Shown here piece by piece: positions 1-9,800 of a stretch of DNA of 64,000 nt (position 1 is its first letter; every line of letters starts with the position of its first letter). The position numbers and the translations under genes were made by a program. The notes below the pieces were generated by a model that saw only the letters and a program-made list of their open reading frames with translations, did not search any database and was not told the origin of the DNA. Source of the stretch: Meira nashicola (Eukaryota > Basidiomycota > Exobasidiomycetes > Exobasidiales > Brachybasidiaceae); assembly GCA_001600355.1 (NCBI GenBank), contig BCJU01000001.1, positions 1,633,178 through 1,697,177 of the forward strand, in the 5' to 3' direction.

Positions 1-215
1 TTTGCATCAGTAAGATAGCGTAACCTTTGAACGGGCGAAGGTAATGGTCTGTTTTTATCACGTTCTGCATTCTTGCTAGGTGACTTTGTGGAAGGTGCAG
101 AAAGTGTTGATTGAAGCGAAATCAACGCAGGACCATTCTTTCGTAGAGTCTGGGTAGTCTGCCATGTTCTCGCAATCAGTGGCCCCGTCTTTCTATGACC
201 AATGAGTCTCGGCAT
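1..215 (-). CDS. N-terminal fragment of an unknown, probably mitochondrial protein
   Basis: An open frame on the minus strand begins with ATG at 213-215 and runs without a stop to the left edge, giving at least 71 residues; the rest of the gene lies outside the window. The first ~50 residues are rich in Arg, Lys, Ser and Thr with no acidic residue (it starts MPRLIGHRKTGPLIARTWQ), which is the composition of a mitochondrial targeting sequence. I do not recognise the family. The frame is short, so the call depends on the ATG, the absence of stops and the composition. It lies in the same direction as PDA1, whose 3' end is 326 bp upstream. Confidence 0.5.
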   Translation of the reverse strand, partial: MPRLIGHRKTGPLIARTWQTTQTLRKNGPALISLQSTLSAPSTKSPSKNAERDKNRPLPSPVQRLRYLTDA

Positions 216-541
216 TTTTGCCTAACTCCTTCCCTACGAAAGATGTTGGAAGTTTTGAAGTAGGATAATTTGTTCGATTCATGACAGGTAGATTTTTGTA
301 CAATAAATGCATGCGTAGATTAAATTAGCGCAACACACCGGTCCCGTTTATTCGACTAACTCCGCTAGCTTCTACCGTCATGTCAAGGCATTCTTAATTT
401 TTCTGTAGAGAATGCTTTTTTTCATAATAATCAAATTTGTACAAAAGGTGTATGAGATGTTTGTTACATGCGGTAATTTATGTGTAAAGAATCATCCACT
501 ACTCTCTAGGTCAAAAAGGTAAAATAGGGAATCTGATCTTC
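216..541. other. Intergenic: PDA1 3' flank and promoter of the left-edge gene
   Basis: This 326-bp stretch lies between the PDA1 stop codon and the start of the truncated left-edge gene. It must hold the PDA1 3' UTR and the promoter of that gene. A TGCATGC-type hexamer core is seen near 308-315. No ORF or RNA gene was recognised. Confidence 0.6.
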
Positions 542-1810
542 TCACTTGTAGTAGTGGATTTCTTCCTTTTCACGTCCACGCATAAATTCTGGTTCAGATC
601 CACGGTGGTAGATATCAGTCCACAATTCCTTCACATCAGGTTCAGGACTCTTCTTTGCTTCTTCAACAGCTTGATCAACTTCTTCCTTTGCGCTCTTATC
701 AACTTTCTTCAATGCTGATTCTTCAACAACACCCCATTCTAATAGCTTAGTCTTTAAGCCTTGAATTGGGTCACTGGATGAACGCATGCTTGCAATCTCT
801 TCACGTGTACGGTAAGTAGTACCTGGATCAGACAAAGAGTGACCACCGTAACGGTAAGTAACCATTTCCATTAAAAGAGGTCCATGTCCAGCAAGAGTAT
901 ATTTGGAGGCAAATGCAGTTGCTTGGTGAACAGCCAAAACGTCCATTGCATTCACTTGAATACCTGGAATAACATCACCACGAGTGTAGTATTTTGTGTT
1001 CATACTACTTCTCTCAGCACTGGTACCCATTCCGTATTTGTTGTTTTCGCAAACAAAGACGCAAGGCAATTTCCACAAAGAGGCCATATTGAATGCTTCG
1101 AACACTTGACCTTGGTTAGATGCACCGTCACCGTACATGGCAAAGACTGCATCTTGGGTTCCCATGTATTGTTGAGCAAAGGCGATACCTGCACCAACGG
1201 GTACTTGGGCACCAACGATACCGTTACCACCAAAGAAAGTAGGAGTAAACATGTGCATAGAACCACCTTTTCCTTTTGAGATACCTGCTTCTCTTCCGAA
1301 CAATTCAGCAATCACACTTTTGATCGTTCCACCACGTTGAACGGTGAAAGGATGGCAACGGTATGCAGTGATGAGTTTATCGGAAGGTTTCATACCGGAT
1401 TCCATACCTACAGCAACAGCTTCTTGACCGATAGCCAAATGACAGAAACCACGAATAAGTTTTTGTTTGTATAATTGATCGGATGCCATTTCCATACGAC
1501 GCATTTTAACCATCTCTTCGTAAAGTTTAACCAAGTGTTCTTTACTTGTCTCTACTTCCATTGAAGGTTGATGTTCTTCAGCCAATTTGTAGTATTGGAA
1601 AGATTCAGGTGAGAGAGATACCTTGAATGTCTCTGTTGGGTGAATATCGTGAATTGAGCCATGAGCTGCTAATGAAGATGATTCGGCAGAAATATGAACG
1701 GATCTACTACTAGAAGCAAATGGTGTTACAGCACCTCGAATAGAAGACAAAGGAGAAACACGAGCAGCTCCCACTGCAGGACGCAACATCATGCGTGTCA
1801 TCGAAGCCAT
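542..1810 (-). CDS. PDA1: Pyruvate dehydrogenase E1 component, alpha subunit
   Basis: Encodes the thiamine-diphosphate-dependent E1-alpha subunit of the mitochondrial pyruvate dehydrogenase complex, which decarboxylates pyruvate and reductively acetylates the lipoyl groups of E2. I chose the ATG at 1808-1810 (422 residues). The open frame extends further upstream, but with non-conserved sequence and a non-ATG start. The first ~45 residues are basic and Ser/Ala-rich, as expected of a mitochondrial presequence. The ThDP/Mg motif GDG is at 227-229, paired with NN at 256-257. The phosphorylation-loop sequence GGHSLSDPGTTYRT puts the regulatory site-1 serine at 325; a Thr stands at the second mammalian site. 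Length and motifs match fungal Pda1. Divergent from the CENP-I gene. Regulation by PDH kinase/phosphatase is inferred from the conserved serine. Confidence 0.97.
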   Translation of the reverse strand: MASMTRMMLRPAVGAARVSPLSSIRGAVTPFASSSRSVHISAESSSLAAHGSIHDIHPTETFKVSLSPESFQYYKLAEEHQPSMEVETSKEHLVKLYEEMVKMRRMEMASDQLYKQKLIRGFCHLAIGQEAVAVGMESGMKPSDKLITAYRCHPFTVQRGGTIKSVIAELFGREAGISKGKGGSMHMFTPTFFGGNGIVGAQVPVGAGIAFAQQYMGTQDAVFAMYGDGASNQGQVFEAFNMASLWKLPCVFVCENNKYGMGTSAERSSMNTKYYTRGDVIPGIQVNAMDVLAVHQATAFASKYTLAGHGPLLMEMVTYRYGGHSLSDPGTTYRTREEIASMRSSSDPIQGLKTKLLEWGVVEESALKKVDKSAKEEVDQAVEEAKKSPEPDVKELWTDIYHRGSEPEFMRGREKEEIHYYK

Positions 1811-2495
1811 GGTGACGGCGATGGTATGATTTGGTATAAGGTGAAAAGGAAGAAAAGGATAAAGATTAGGAAGATGATCTTGATATTGGCCAAATTCGTC
1901 AACCGAAATTGGACCTTCTCTGCTTAAAAAGCACGGACGGTCTTTTTGATCTTCAAAGCAAAACATATCACAGCTTGCGTGCCTGAATTTTTGCAAATGC
2001 AGATTCTAACACTTTTTTTTTTCCTTCGTTCGAACTTTTTGCCTTGCAGCAGATTGAACTTCTTGCGCCCTGCGCTTAAAGAAGGCGGCGTGTTGGGGCG
2101 TAAATCATCAGTCTGCATGCCGTGCTTTATTACTCTCATAGAAGCATTACGCGCCAGCGCCCAGAATAATGTTGGGCAACAAAGATTACTCTGCAAAGAT
2201 AGAATAGACTAAACACAAAGAATGAGGCTTTTGCTTTCGTCAAACCACGTGCAATTTCTTAATCTCCGCTTTTACCTGGTGAGAACGCGTAAATAGCAGA
2301 GCGTGTCGTGTCAAGTGTTCTTCTCGAAAAATGAAATGGAGCAACGCGATTCATTGTGGACTACGATATGCATTCTCTCTGATCATCAAATTGCCCTACC
2401 TCGATTGATTCCAGAATAAGCTTGCAATGCAGGCAACGTATAAATCAAGAAAGCTTTATTGGCGGATATAGAAACGGAGAATTATTTGTCCCGCC
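1811..2495. promoter_or_regulatory. Bidirectional promoter region, PDA1 / CENP-I
   Basis: This 685-bp interval separates two divergent start codons and must carry both promoters. It contains a TGCATGC palindrome-type motif at 2114-2120, repeated upstream of several other genes here, and a T-rich run near 2010-2030. No independent gene was recognised. Assignment as promoter is by position only. Confidence 0.5.
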
Positions 2496-5054
2496 ATGTC
2501 GCGACCAGCAGAGAGAATTCAGAGTGTTCGAAAGCGAGGCAATGATGATGACGACGATGACAGTAATGTGACAGATGACAGTCAGGCTATCCCACCATTC
2601 GAAGAGAGTATCACTACGATAGCAAGCTATTTGCAAGGATCAGGAGTAGGTGCAGTACGGCCTGAACAGATCAAACAACTCAATAATTACAGCCTACACA
2701 ATGGCTACACCTCATCGCAGGCACTTCGAGTGGTGAAGATAGCTTTACAACTTGCAAAAAACACCAAGAATGCGAACGTTACATCGATCGGCAAATTGTT
2801 AAATTCTGTTCGTCCGGCTCCACAGACTTTATTGGGTCCATCTGTAATATATGCAATCTTGGACGCTTTGGGTGGAGATCCAGTCACCGGCTTAGACACT
2901 TTGGAAGATGATGATGATTCATTATCAATTTCTGCCAGCGATGACGATGAATCTGCAAAGATGAAAAATGTGATACCAGTTCGTGTTCAACTCGATGCTC
3001 TTCAATTGCTACTCAAATTATATGCTCCTCCTTCTATTGTAATTCACGCACAAAAGCAAGGTGAACAAGTTCGGAATGCAAACTTGCCAAAGAGCTTTTT
3101 CAATCTGAAAGCACAAAAGGTTCTTGATAAATGCTATGGAGTTTTATTTCACTACTTGGAATATGAAACTTTACGTCCGACATTGTGTCACTTGTTATGC
3201 TTACTCACGAGACGCAAGCATGTACGACATTATCGAATCGCACGAGCATTAGCATTGCGTAATAGAGATCCGATGGATGTTTCACTAACCGCATTGATCA
3301 ATACATATGCTGCTTATTATCCTGATATGCTGTTCGCTGAATCTACAAGTGAGCGACAGCAATTCGTTCAATCTTCAAAGGGAGATGTACATGGACTAAA
3401 ATATCCCGGGTTGCCATGGCTGATGACTATTTTCAAGTTGTGGAATGCTCCAACTTTGCACGAAAGGGGTCCGATCGCTGATAGCATTGGTGCCGGTCAT
3501 ACACCTCGAGCAAGGATGGGATCGGATCTTTTGGAAACTATCGCTCCACCTCCTTCTGTCCTTATGAGCGATGAAACGACAATTTCAGTCTCAGAAATGT
3601 CTTCGGTTCGGGAGCTTGGATATCGTTTCGACAGAGTACGCATGCCTGATCAAATCTCCAGTGCTCTAGCTCATCGGACGACAATGCTGGCAATCTTATG
3701 CAAACAGAATAGCAAATCGATGATGAAAGATTTCGCACGAATGTACGAATGGACTTTGGGAACAATTAGCGACCAAATGAGCTTGCCTTTACTGTACATT
3801 CAAGGTTCCCTTCCTTTGGTTCGCGCCGATCATGCACACGCAGCAAGTGCTACCCTTTTGGACGGATTAGAGAGCTTTGTACGCTTTGTTGGCTGTTTTG
3901 ATGATCGAATGCAAAGTCGGGTATCAAGAATGCTTCAATTCGATGCATGGAAGCAATACTCGAAAAGGGAAAAGCGGTCACTCTTGAAATTAGTAGAGAG
4001 AAGCATTCCGAGAAGAAGAGAAGCATTTCAGGCAGGATTAGTCGAACCACTTTCAACCATGGCCAAAAATAGCAAATCAGAAGAAGCTATTCTCGTGCTC
4101 AGATGTTTTGCTAACTTGATTCGGCATTGGGCGAATCAGGATTGGCAGTCAAAATTACGCATGATCGAAGAAAAAGGTCATGCCTACTGGGGACCCGTTC
4201 GATTATTAATGGGAGATGATACAGTGGATACAATTGCAATGACAATCTCGCAAGCTGTTACACTTTCAAGTCATTTACTTTGCAAGCATATTCACTCTAT
4301 CTCAATGCTTCACGCATGTCTGGACTTACACGAAGCCATTTTCGACGTATCATTGATCGGTATGCACGATCTTTTGTTACCGCCAAACTTTGTTCTATAC
4401 TCACCCGGGTTCTCTCAATATGGAGGTGTGATGACATTGTCTCGTCAATTAGGCTTAGTGCACAGCGTTCGTCGGATGCATGAAGATTACTTAGTGGCCA
4501 AGGAGAATGGCAAAACGAGTGAAACAATCGGTTCAGACGGATTAAGGATACCTACGGTTCTACAAGATCGTCGAAGTAACTTTTTTGCCGAAGAATGTAG
4601 CGATCAAATCAATGATTGTGTGATTTTGTTGATCGATTTGGTATGGAGAAACAATGGTTTTTCATCTGTTGAATCGGGTAATGCCGATATTGGATTACCA
4701 ACTGAATTCTTCGTTGGTCTCACTTCTCGTTGTGCGGTAAGAGGTGATGAACTTCAAAGGATTGGTAGTCCAAGTCATAGTGCAACTTTGGGCATTTTGA
4801 TGGAAGCATATGCGAACGATCTCATACGTAAACGTGGAAGTAAAGAACCCGTTTTACATGGTCCTTTAACTCCATTCAAACTCAAAGAAGCACGTAAGAA
4901 AGATTTTCCTGTCATTAACCATCGTGATTTCAGAGACAGTTTCTTGAATTGGTTATTCCGATACGGAGCCCATGGAATTAGTGATTTACTCAATGCAACA
5001 ATCACCCGATTCATACGTGGACAAGAATTCGATCAAAGTACTATTTTGGGATGA
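2496..5054 (+). CDS. MIS6: Inner kinetochore protein CENP-I / Mis6 family
   Basis: An 852-residue protein assigned to the CENP-I/Mis6/Ctf3 family, a subunit of the constitutive centromere-associated network that helps connect CENP-A chromatin to the outer kinetochore. The key evidence is the block at about 229-300: a helical stretch LLCLLTRRKHVRHYRIARAL is followed by a helix with TALINTYAAYYPDMLF and then LPWLMTIFKLW. This order is typical of the family's N-terminal helical repeats. The acidic run DDDDDD near residue 18 and another at about 137-145 are likely flexible. The C-terminus (RDSFLNWLFRYGAHGISDLL) is also helical. The gene is intronless and starts at an ATG in good context. Overall divergence is high, so the name rests mainly on the one block; no other family fits better. 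Confidence 0.8.
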   Translation: MSRPAERIQSVRKRGNDDDDDDSNVTDDSQAIPPFEESITTIASYLQGSGVGAVRPEQIKQLNNYSLHNGYTSSQALRVVKIALQLAKNTKNANVTSIGKLLNSVRPAPQTLLGPSVIYAILDALGGDPVTGLDTLEDDDDSLSISASDDDESAKMKNVIPVRVQLDALQLLLKLYAPPSIVIHAQKQGEQVRNANLPKSFFNLKAQKVLDKCYGVLFHYLEYETLRPTLCHLLCLLTRRKHVRHYRIARALALRNRDPMDVSLTALINTYAAYYPDMLFAESTSERQQFVQSSKGDVHGLKYPGLPWLMTIFKLWNAPTLHERGPIADSIGAGHTPRARMGSDLLETIAPPPSVLMSDETTISVSEMSSVRELGYRFDRVRMPDQISSALAHRTTMLAILCKQNSKSMMKDFARMYEWTLGTISDQMSLPLLYIQGSLPLVRADHAHAASATLLDGLESFVRFVGCFDDRMQSRVSRMLQFDAWKQYSKREKRSLLKLVERSIPRRREAFQAGLVEPLSTMAKNSKSEEAILVLRCFANLIRHWANQDWQSKLRMIEEKGHAYWGPVRLLMGDDTVDTIAMTISQAVTLSSHLLCKHIHSISMLHACLDLHEAIFDVSLIGMHDLLLPPNFVLYSPGFSQYGGVMTLSRQLGLVHSVRRMHEDYLVAKENGKTSETIGSDGLRIPTVLQDRRSNFFAEECSDQINDCVILLIDLVWRNNGFSSVESGNADIGLPTEFFVGLTSRCAVRGDELQRIGSPSHSATLGILMEAYANDLIRKRGSKEPVLHGPLTPFKLKEARKKDFPVINHRDFRDSFLNWLFRYGAHGISDLLNATITRFIRGQEFDQSTILG

Positions 5055-5183
5055 TTGTATCCCCTTTTCTCTATCTTGTACTTTTACCTGTATTATCAAA
5101 CCTTTTTGTATCGAAAACTTTTTTGTGAATGAATTATCGTAATCAGTACAGATACAAGTGGTGCATTTCCAAAATGCAACCTT

Positions 5184-5648
5184 TTAAACTACCTTGGTAG
5201 CCAAAGCTAAAATTTTACTCCATCCTTTCGTCCTTAGTTCTGCTCCAACAACTCCATTGATACGTGTTCCTAGAGGTTCTTTACGATTGTTTAATAAAAC
5301 GCAAGCATTATCGTCAAATCGAACCGTTCTTCCATCTGCAAGTTTTCGTGTCATTTCCTTTGCCGTTCTTACAACGACTGCATGACGAACATCACCACGA
5401 CGAACTCTTTGTGTTGTGGCGGAAGATGGTGCATCGTGTGGGATAGGCCTGGCTTTTTTCACAACAATCACAATTTCGTCTCCTATTCTTGCTAATCCTT
5501 TGGATGATGGTGTTCGTAAAACATTCACGCATTCAGCAACCAAGGCGCCCGAATTATCGATGACCTGTATAATTGAGTCAGTATCTTACCCGAAATCTTA
5601 TAGCTTCATTTGCATACTCACCGTCATGGTCGCTTTGAGCCCTAACAT
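5184..5648 (-). CDS. MRPL38: Mitochondrial large-subunit ribosomal protein uL14m (two exons)
   Basis: Encodes the uL14 protein of the mitochondrial large ribosomal subunit, which lies at the subunit interface. I assembled two exons: exon 1 at 5622-5648 (MLGLKATMT) and exon 2 at 5184-5564, separated by a 57-nt intron (5565-5621) with a GTGAGT donor and CAG acceptor. The join restores the family's conserved start MTVIDNSGA. The product is 135 residues, close to the usual size. Conserved features are the GDVRHAVVVRT segment, RFDDNACVLLNN and the terminal PLGTRINGVVGAELR...KILALA. An in-frame stop lies a few codons upstream of the ATG, which fixes the start. There is no obvious long cleavable presequence. 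Tail-to-tail with CENP-I. Confidence 0.95.
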
Positions 5649-6857
5649 GATTGGTATGCTTTATAGAAATGTGTAGGTGACGATGGTGATCATGATAGTG
5701 TTAGTGCTTGCCCGTATTTGACTTTTTTTTTCTTCTAAAGAATTATAAAATTAATTACAGGTACTTGTGCATATAGACTAGGTATAAAAGAGAAAAAAAG
5801 GGCTGAAGTAAGCACAAGGCTTGTCCGGTAAGACGCGTTTCATTTTTTGAAAAATGTTCCTCTTTGCTTAAGCCTGATGATATGCAAAAGTCTTTCTATA
5901 CGATTGAGTCGTGTTGATAATTCTGCATTTTTATTGTCTACTTCTTCTTTTATGTTTTGGATCATATCGTCTTCATCAAAATTCTTTACGTCAATGCAAC
6001 TTAATTACTTGACACCAATAAGCTTGCGAACAATCTGTATGACAGAATAATCTTAATACTTGGCAATTAGCCATGCAGACTCAATTTGAACCTTTGTCTT
6101 TATTTATTATATACATCTTTGAGTCAATAACTATCATTGTCTGCGTCTATCGAATTTATCTTCCCTGCTAACGCCCCCCGACGCCGCCTCGTTCAACCTC
6201 TTTTAATTCGCCTTGTCGCCAGATTATGCATATTCATAGTTTCCGACATTTCCGGTCATTAAAGCTTGTTGTCATTGAGGGGTCAGCTATTGAAACAGAA
6301 GAAATGAAATAAGCTTAGTATGTACTATGCGTACATACATATATCATCAAAGCGGGGATTATTCAAAGTGCTGCGTGATTTAGCTGTGTGTAACCAAGCC
6401 GAACTCTATTTCGTGGGTAGTCTACGTACACAGAAAGTTAGCTTATAGCTAATGTGTATGCACTTTTAGCGCCCGGAACAACACAACCCAGCGCGTCAAC
6501 ACTTGCCTCGCTTGGGCCGCTGCTAGGTTGCTGGACAAGAGAGAGAGAGAGAGAAGGCTTGAAATGAACATATGATATTAAGATACAATTCTCTCTTTTC
6601 GACTTTATCTCGATGACTTTGGTCGCACTTTCATCGTAAAGCGGTTGAGAACAGAAGAACGAAAAGAGAAAGAAGGTGCGATCATTTCAATTAAAAGTCA
6701 AGCAGAGGACGCAAAACAGAGAGATCGATAACATTTTCCTTCGAGGATCTTAACGTTGGGTCTAAGAAACGCCTAATATCAACTCAGCCATTTTCTTTCG
6801 TTTACACAACAGCATTCATCAACTCTCCACACATTGGGGAGACATACCCGTCACATC
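5649..6857. promoter_or_regulatory. Long intergenic / promoter region between uL14m and IRA
   Basis: A 1.2-kb interval between divergent genes. It holds a (GA)n tract at 6539-6554 and purine-rich sequence to about 6720, likely the IRA 5' leader. At 6418-6429 there is the 12-mer TAGTCTACGTAC, and at 6464-6476 TTTTAGCGCCCGG; both recur in the same order upstream of the gene at 23476. On the minus strand 5840-6004 is open and coding-like (see findings), but I could not build a gene from it. Confidence 0.5.
6539..6554. repeat. GA dinucleotide microsatellite
   Basis: A pure GA run of eight units, about 300 bp upstream of the IRA start codon and probably in its leader or promoter. Confidence 0.8.
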
Positions 6858-9800
6858 ATGTCCTATCCCAACGATCAAGCACAAATGAATGCAAATTCGT
6901 CCGGTATGCATTCACATTCCTACTCACATTCCCATCATGCCAATCAATCGACAATGTCCGGAAAAGGATCTATATCTTCCGCCATGATGCACAACAATCC
7001 ATCAAATACGTCAACTGGAGGAACTATTGGAGGAGTATACTCTATCGGCTCATCATCAGTACAAGAGAAATCTGCTTACGCGTCCGCTCAAAGACAGAGC
7101 TTGAGCTCTTTGGTGGTTGATGGAGGAAGCAGCTTAAATGGTGTTGGGGTGGTAGGAGCAGGAACAAGCGTCGCTACCGGCAACACAGGAGCCTCTTTCC
7201 AAGCGGGCATCAGTACAAGTCAAACATTAATTGCTAGCATAGTTGAAAGACTAGAAAAACGACTTCCTCATCTTACAGGAGAAACCCTTGTAGCAATGGA
7301 GCGCGATGAATTGATACGTTCAAGTGTTGCCAATTTGGTAAGCCATAGTAGATTCCAAATCTCAATCGTCTTGCGTGAGATTCTACAAAGACTTGAATCT
7401 CTCAACAAAACTTCACAGACCATTGTAGATGACAGGCTGGGCTTGCAATTGATGCAATCACAATTGTTCATGCTGGAAGTTCTTGTTTCATGTCTCATAA
7501 GATCATGGAAAGCATCGATACAAGACGATGCCACCCAGAAAGCAACATTTGGCGGAATGAGCGGCGAAAATGAAGCTGATTCGATTCGACGCGGCTGGAA
7601 AGATCCTCCTGCTCTGGATGACGCTTTGGCAAAACAAGTTATGGCTGTGATGAGCTTCTATTTACGGCAAATGTCCATTCGAGAGGATAGTCACATTGTT
7701 GCACATTCAACAGAAGGAAGGGGAGCAGCCGCACTTGAAAAGTTGAAAGGGAAAGAAGATGATACTGAAGGATCAGTTGAATCTACATTCCTTCTCAACC
7801 TATGTCTCTCGCATGGAACAGGTTTGTTTGTCCTCCATCCTGCCTTTCCCGCTGAACGACCTCCTTTCGAGATTGAAGATAAGAGCGATAGTACACAATT
7901 GCCTTCTTTTATTCCTAATGCATCTCAAAGTGTTATTTCGCCCCAATTCGTCAATGAAGTTGATCAAGCGGAGAATTCATCGTTGTATGCTCAAAACATA
8001 TACAGACAAGCAGCTCAAGTAATGTTTTTCATCAGCTCAAGCAATTGGCCTGTCGTGTTTGCTAGGATACGAAACCGATTAACCTACCTAAGCACAACCT
8101 CAGAAGAAGCTCCCATTACAACTGAGTTGAGACTGATTGAGTGTTCAAATTTGCAGCGTAGTCGCTTAAATAGCGTCTTACAAGAGCTTTGCAACTCCTT
8201 CACCCATCTCAAAAAGCCAGCTCAGCAAATGGTAGCACAAGTTCTGCGAAGAGGGATTTGGACATGGATTCAATACAATCCTTCAGAGTTTGCCTTTACG
8301 CACAGTTCACAAAAGCGCTTGGAGGGCGGCGCTGACGTCTTATTCGATCTTGTATACCCACTGGCTGAGTCCACGAGAAAGAAACATGCTTTTTGGCCTA
8401 TGCTGACATCGCTGTTGCTCTTATGTCCAGACGCGATCAATAAGATTGCACATGGCGATGTACGCAAGAGCAGCAATATTGGCAAAAAAGGCGCTTTTCT
8501 CGATGCTCTCCGTAAAGGTCTGCGTAATAGCAAGTTGAACGACATTTCGGCCGTATGTTGCATCGATATTTGCAATGCAGCTTCTTGTACCACACTTGCC
8601 GATACTGGACTTCGAATCATTGCAAGTGACATTGAAGCGGATCTACAAGAGCGCATCTTTGACAGCAGGAAGTTCCCCAGTATTTCACCTCAATCTATCG
8701 ACACAGCTCTGATGATTGATGCATTCGTTGCTTTTTTCCGCTTGGATCCACAAAGGACCGTACGAGACTTGGTGCATCAATTGATGAATGACGGTCAGCC
8801 AATCACATGCAAGATCGTTTTGGTTAAATCAATGGTACGAATCGCTAGCGAACAAAAACACCTTCCTTGGCATCCAGAAATCACGCTTTTGTATCCTCAT
8901 ATCAGCCTCTCTTTGCGTTCAACATTTAAAGATCTGGTCTATAGATTGCGCAAGGGGGATACCGATACTATTGCAAGGAGGGGCAAGCAAAAGATTTCGA
9001 TGCAAGATGAAAGTGTGGCCAGACTGGAACTGTTGTCCTCAATTTTGCAACTTTGGGGTATCGATCTGAATGCTTCTATGTACGGATTAAGGGAGGATGG
9101 CGCAACTCACTTTTCTTCATTGGCTAAAGGAGGCAGCATATTCGATGATGAAGTCATCTTCCGAAATGCAAATCAAATCGATAACATGCTCTCACTTTTG
9201 TACGCAGTCACTCGATCGACACTTTCGAATGACCTTTGGTTCATGCACGCTCGTTCGAGCGATATTATTGATCAAGGACTCAATTCACTTGTCATTAACA
9301 GCCCAGGAAAGAGTATCGAAGCTTCTTTAGCCATCACAACCGATTTCAGCAGACATTTGGCTGAGAACCTAGCCTCTTCGAGTTCGCCTGTGGCCCAAAG
9401 ACATTGGCTACCACTCCTTCAATCTGCTTTAGCCAGAAAGATCATCCTTTACAACAGAGCAGAAGCGAGAAGTCTCAATGACGATCCCGCGACTCGGCCT
9501 TACTTACCTAGTGTTCGAGAGATTGAGCTAGAACAAGAAATGTTGGAAAGGGCACTCTTGCTTACAATTTGTTCCGTTGAAACGAGTATTTGTTCTGCTG
9601 GTTTACGTGCTTGTGCTCTTTTGGCAAAGTATAGAAGAACGGCAACGCCTTTGTATACGTTCAGTGAAGATTGGACAAGGCTATACGAAGAACTTGGAAG
9701 TCTCAATACCGGCCAACCTGGAAGGATTGCACAACAGAAACGCATCGGCGCTTGCTTGAGGGACGCACCTTTCTGTTCCCATGCAATCGTTCAAGCTTGG

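Noticed and set aside
262..290. tRNA-like B-box sequence (GTTCGATTC)
   Set aside because: No matching A box or acceptor stem at the right distance. A second candidate near 16548 failed the same test.
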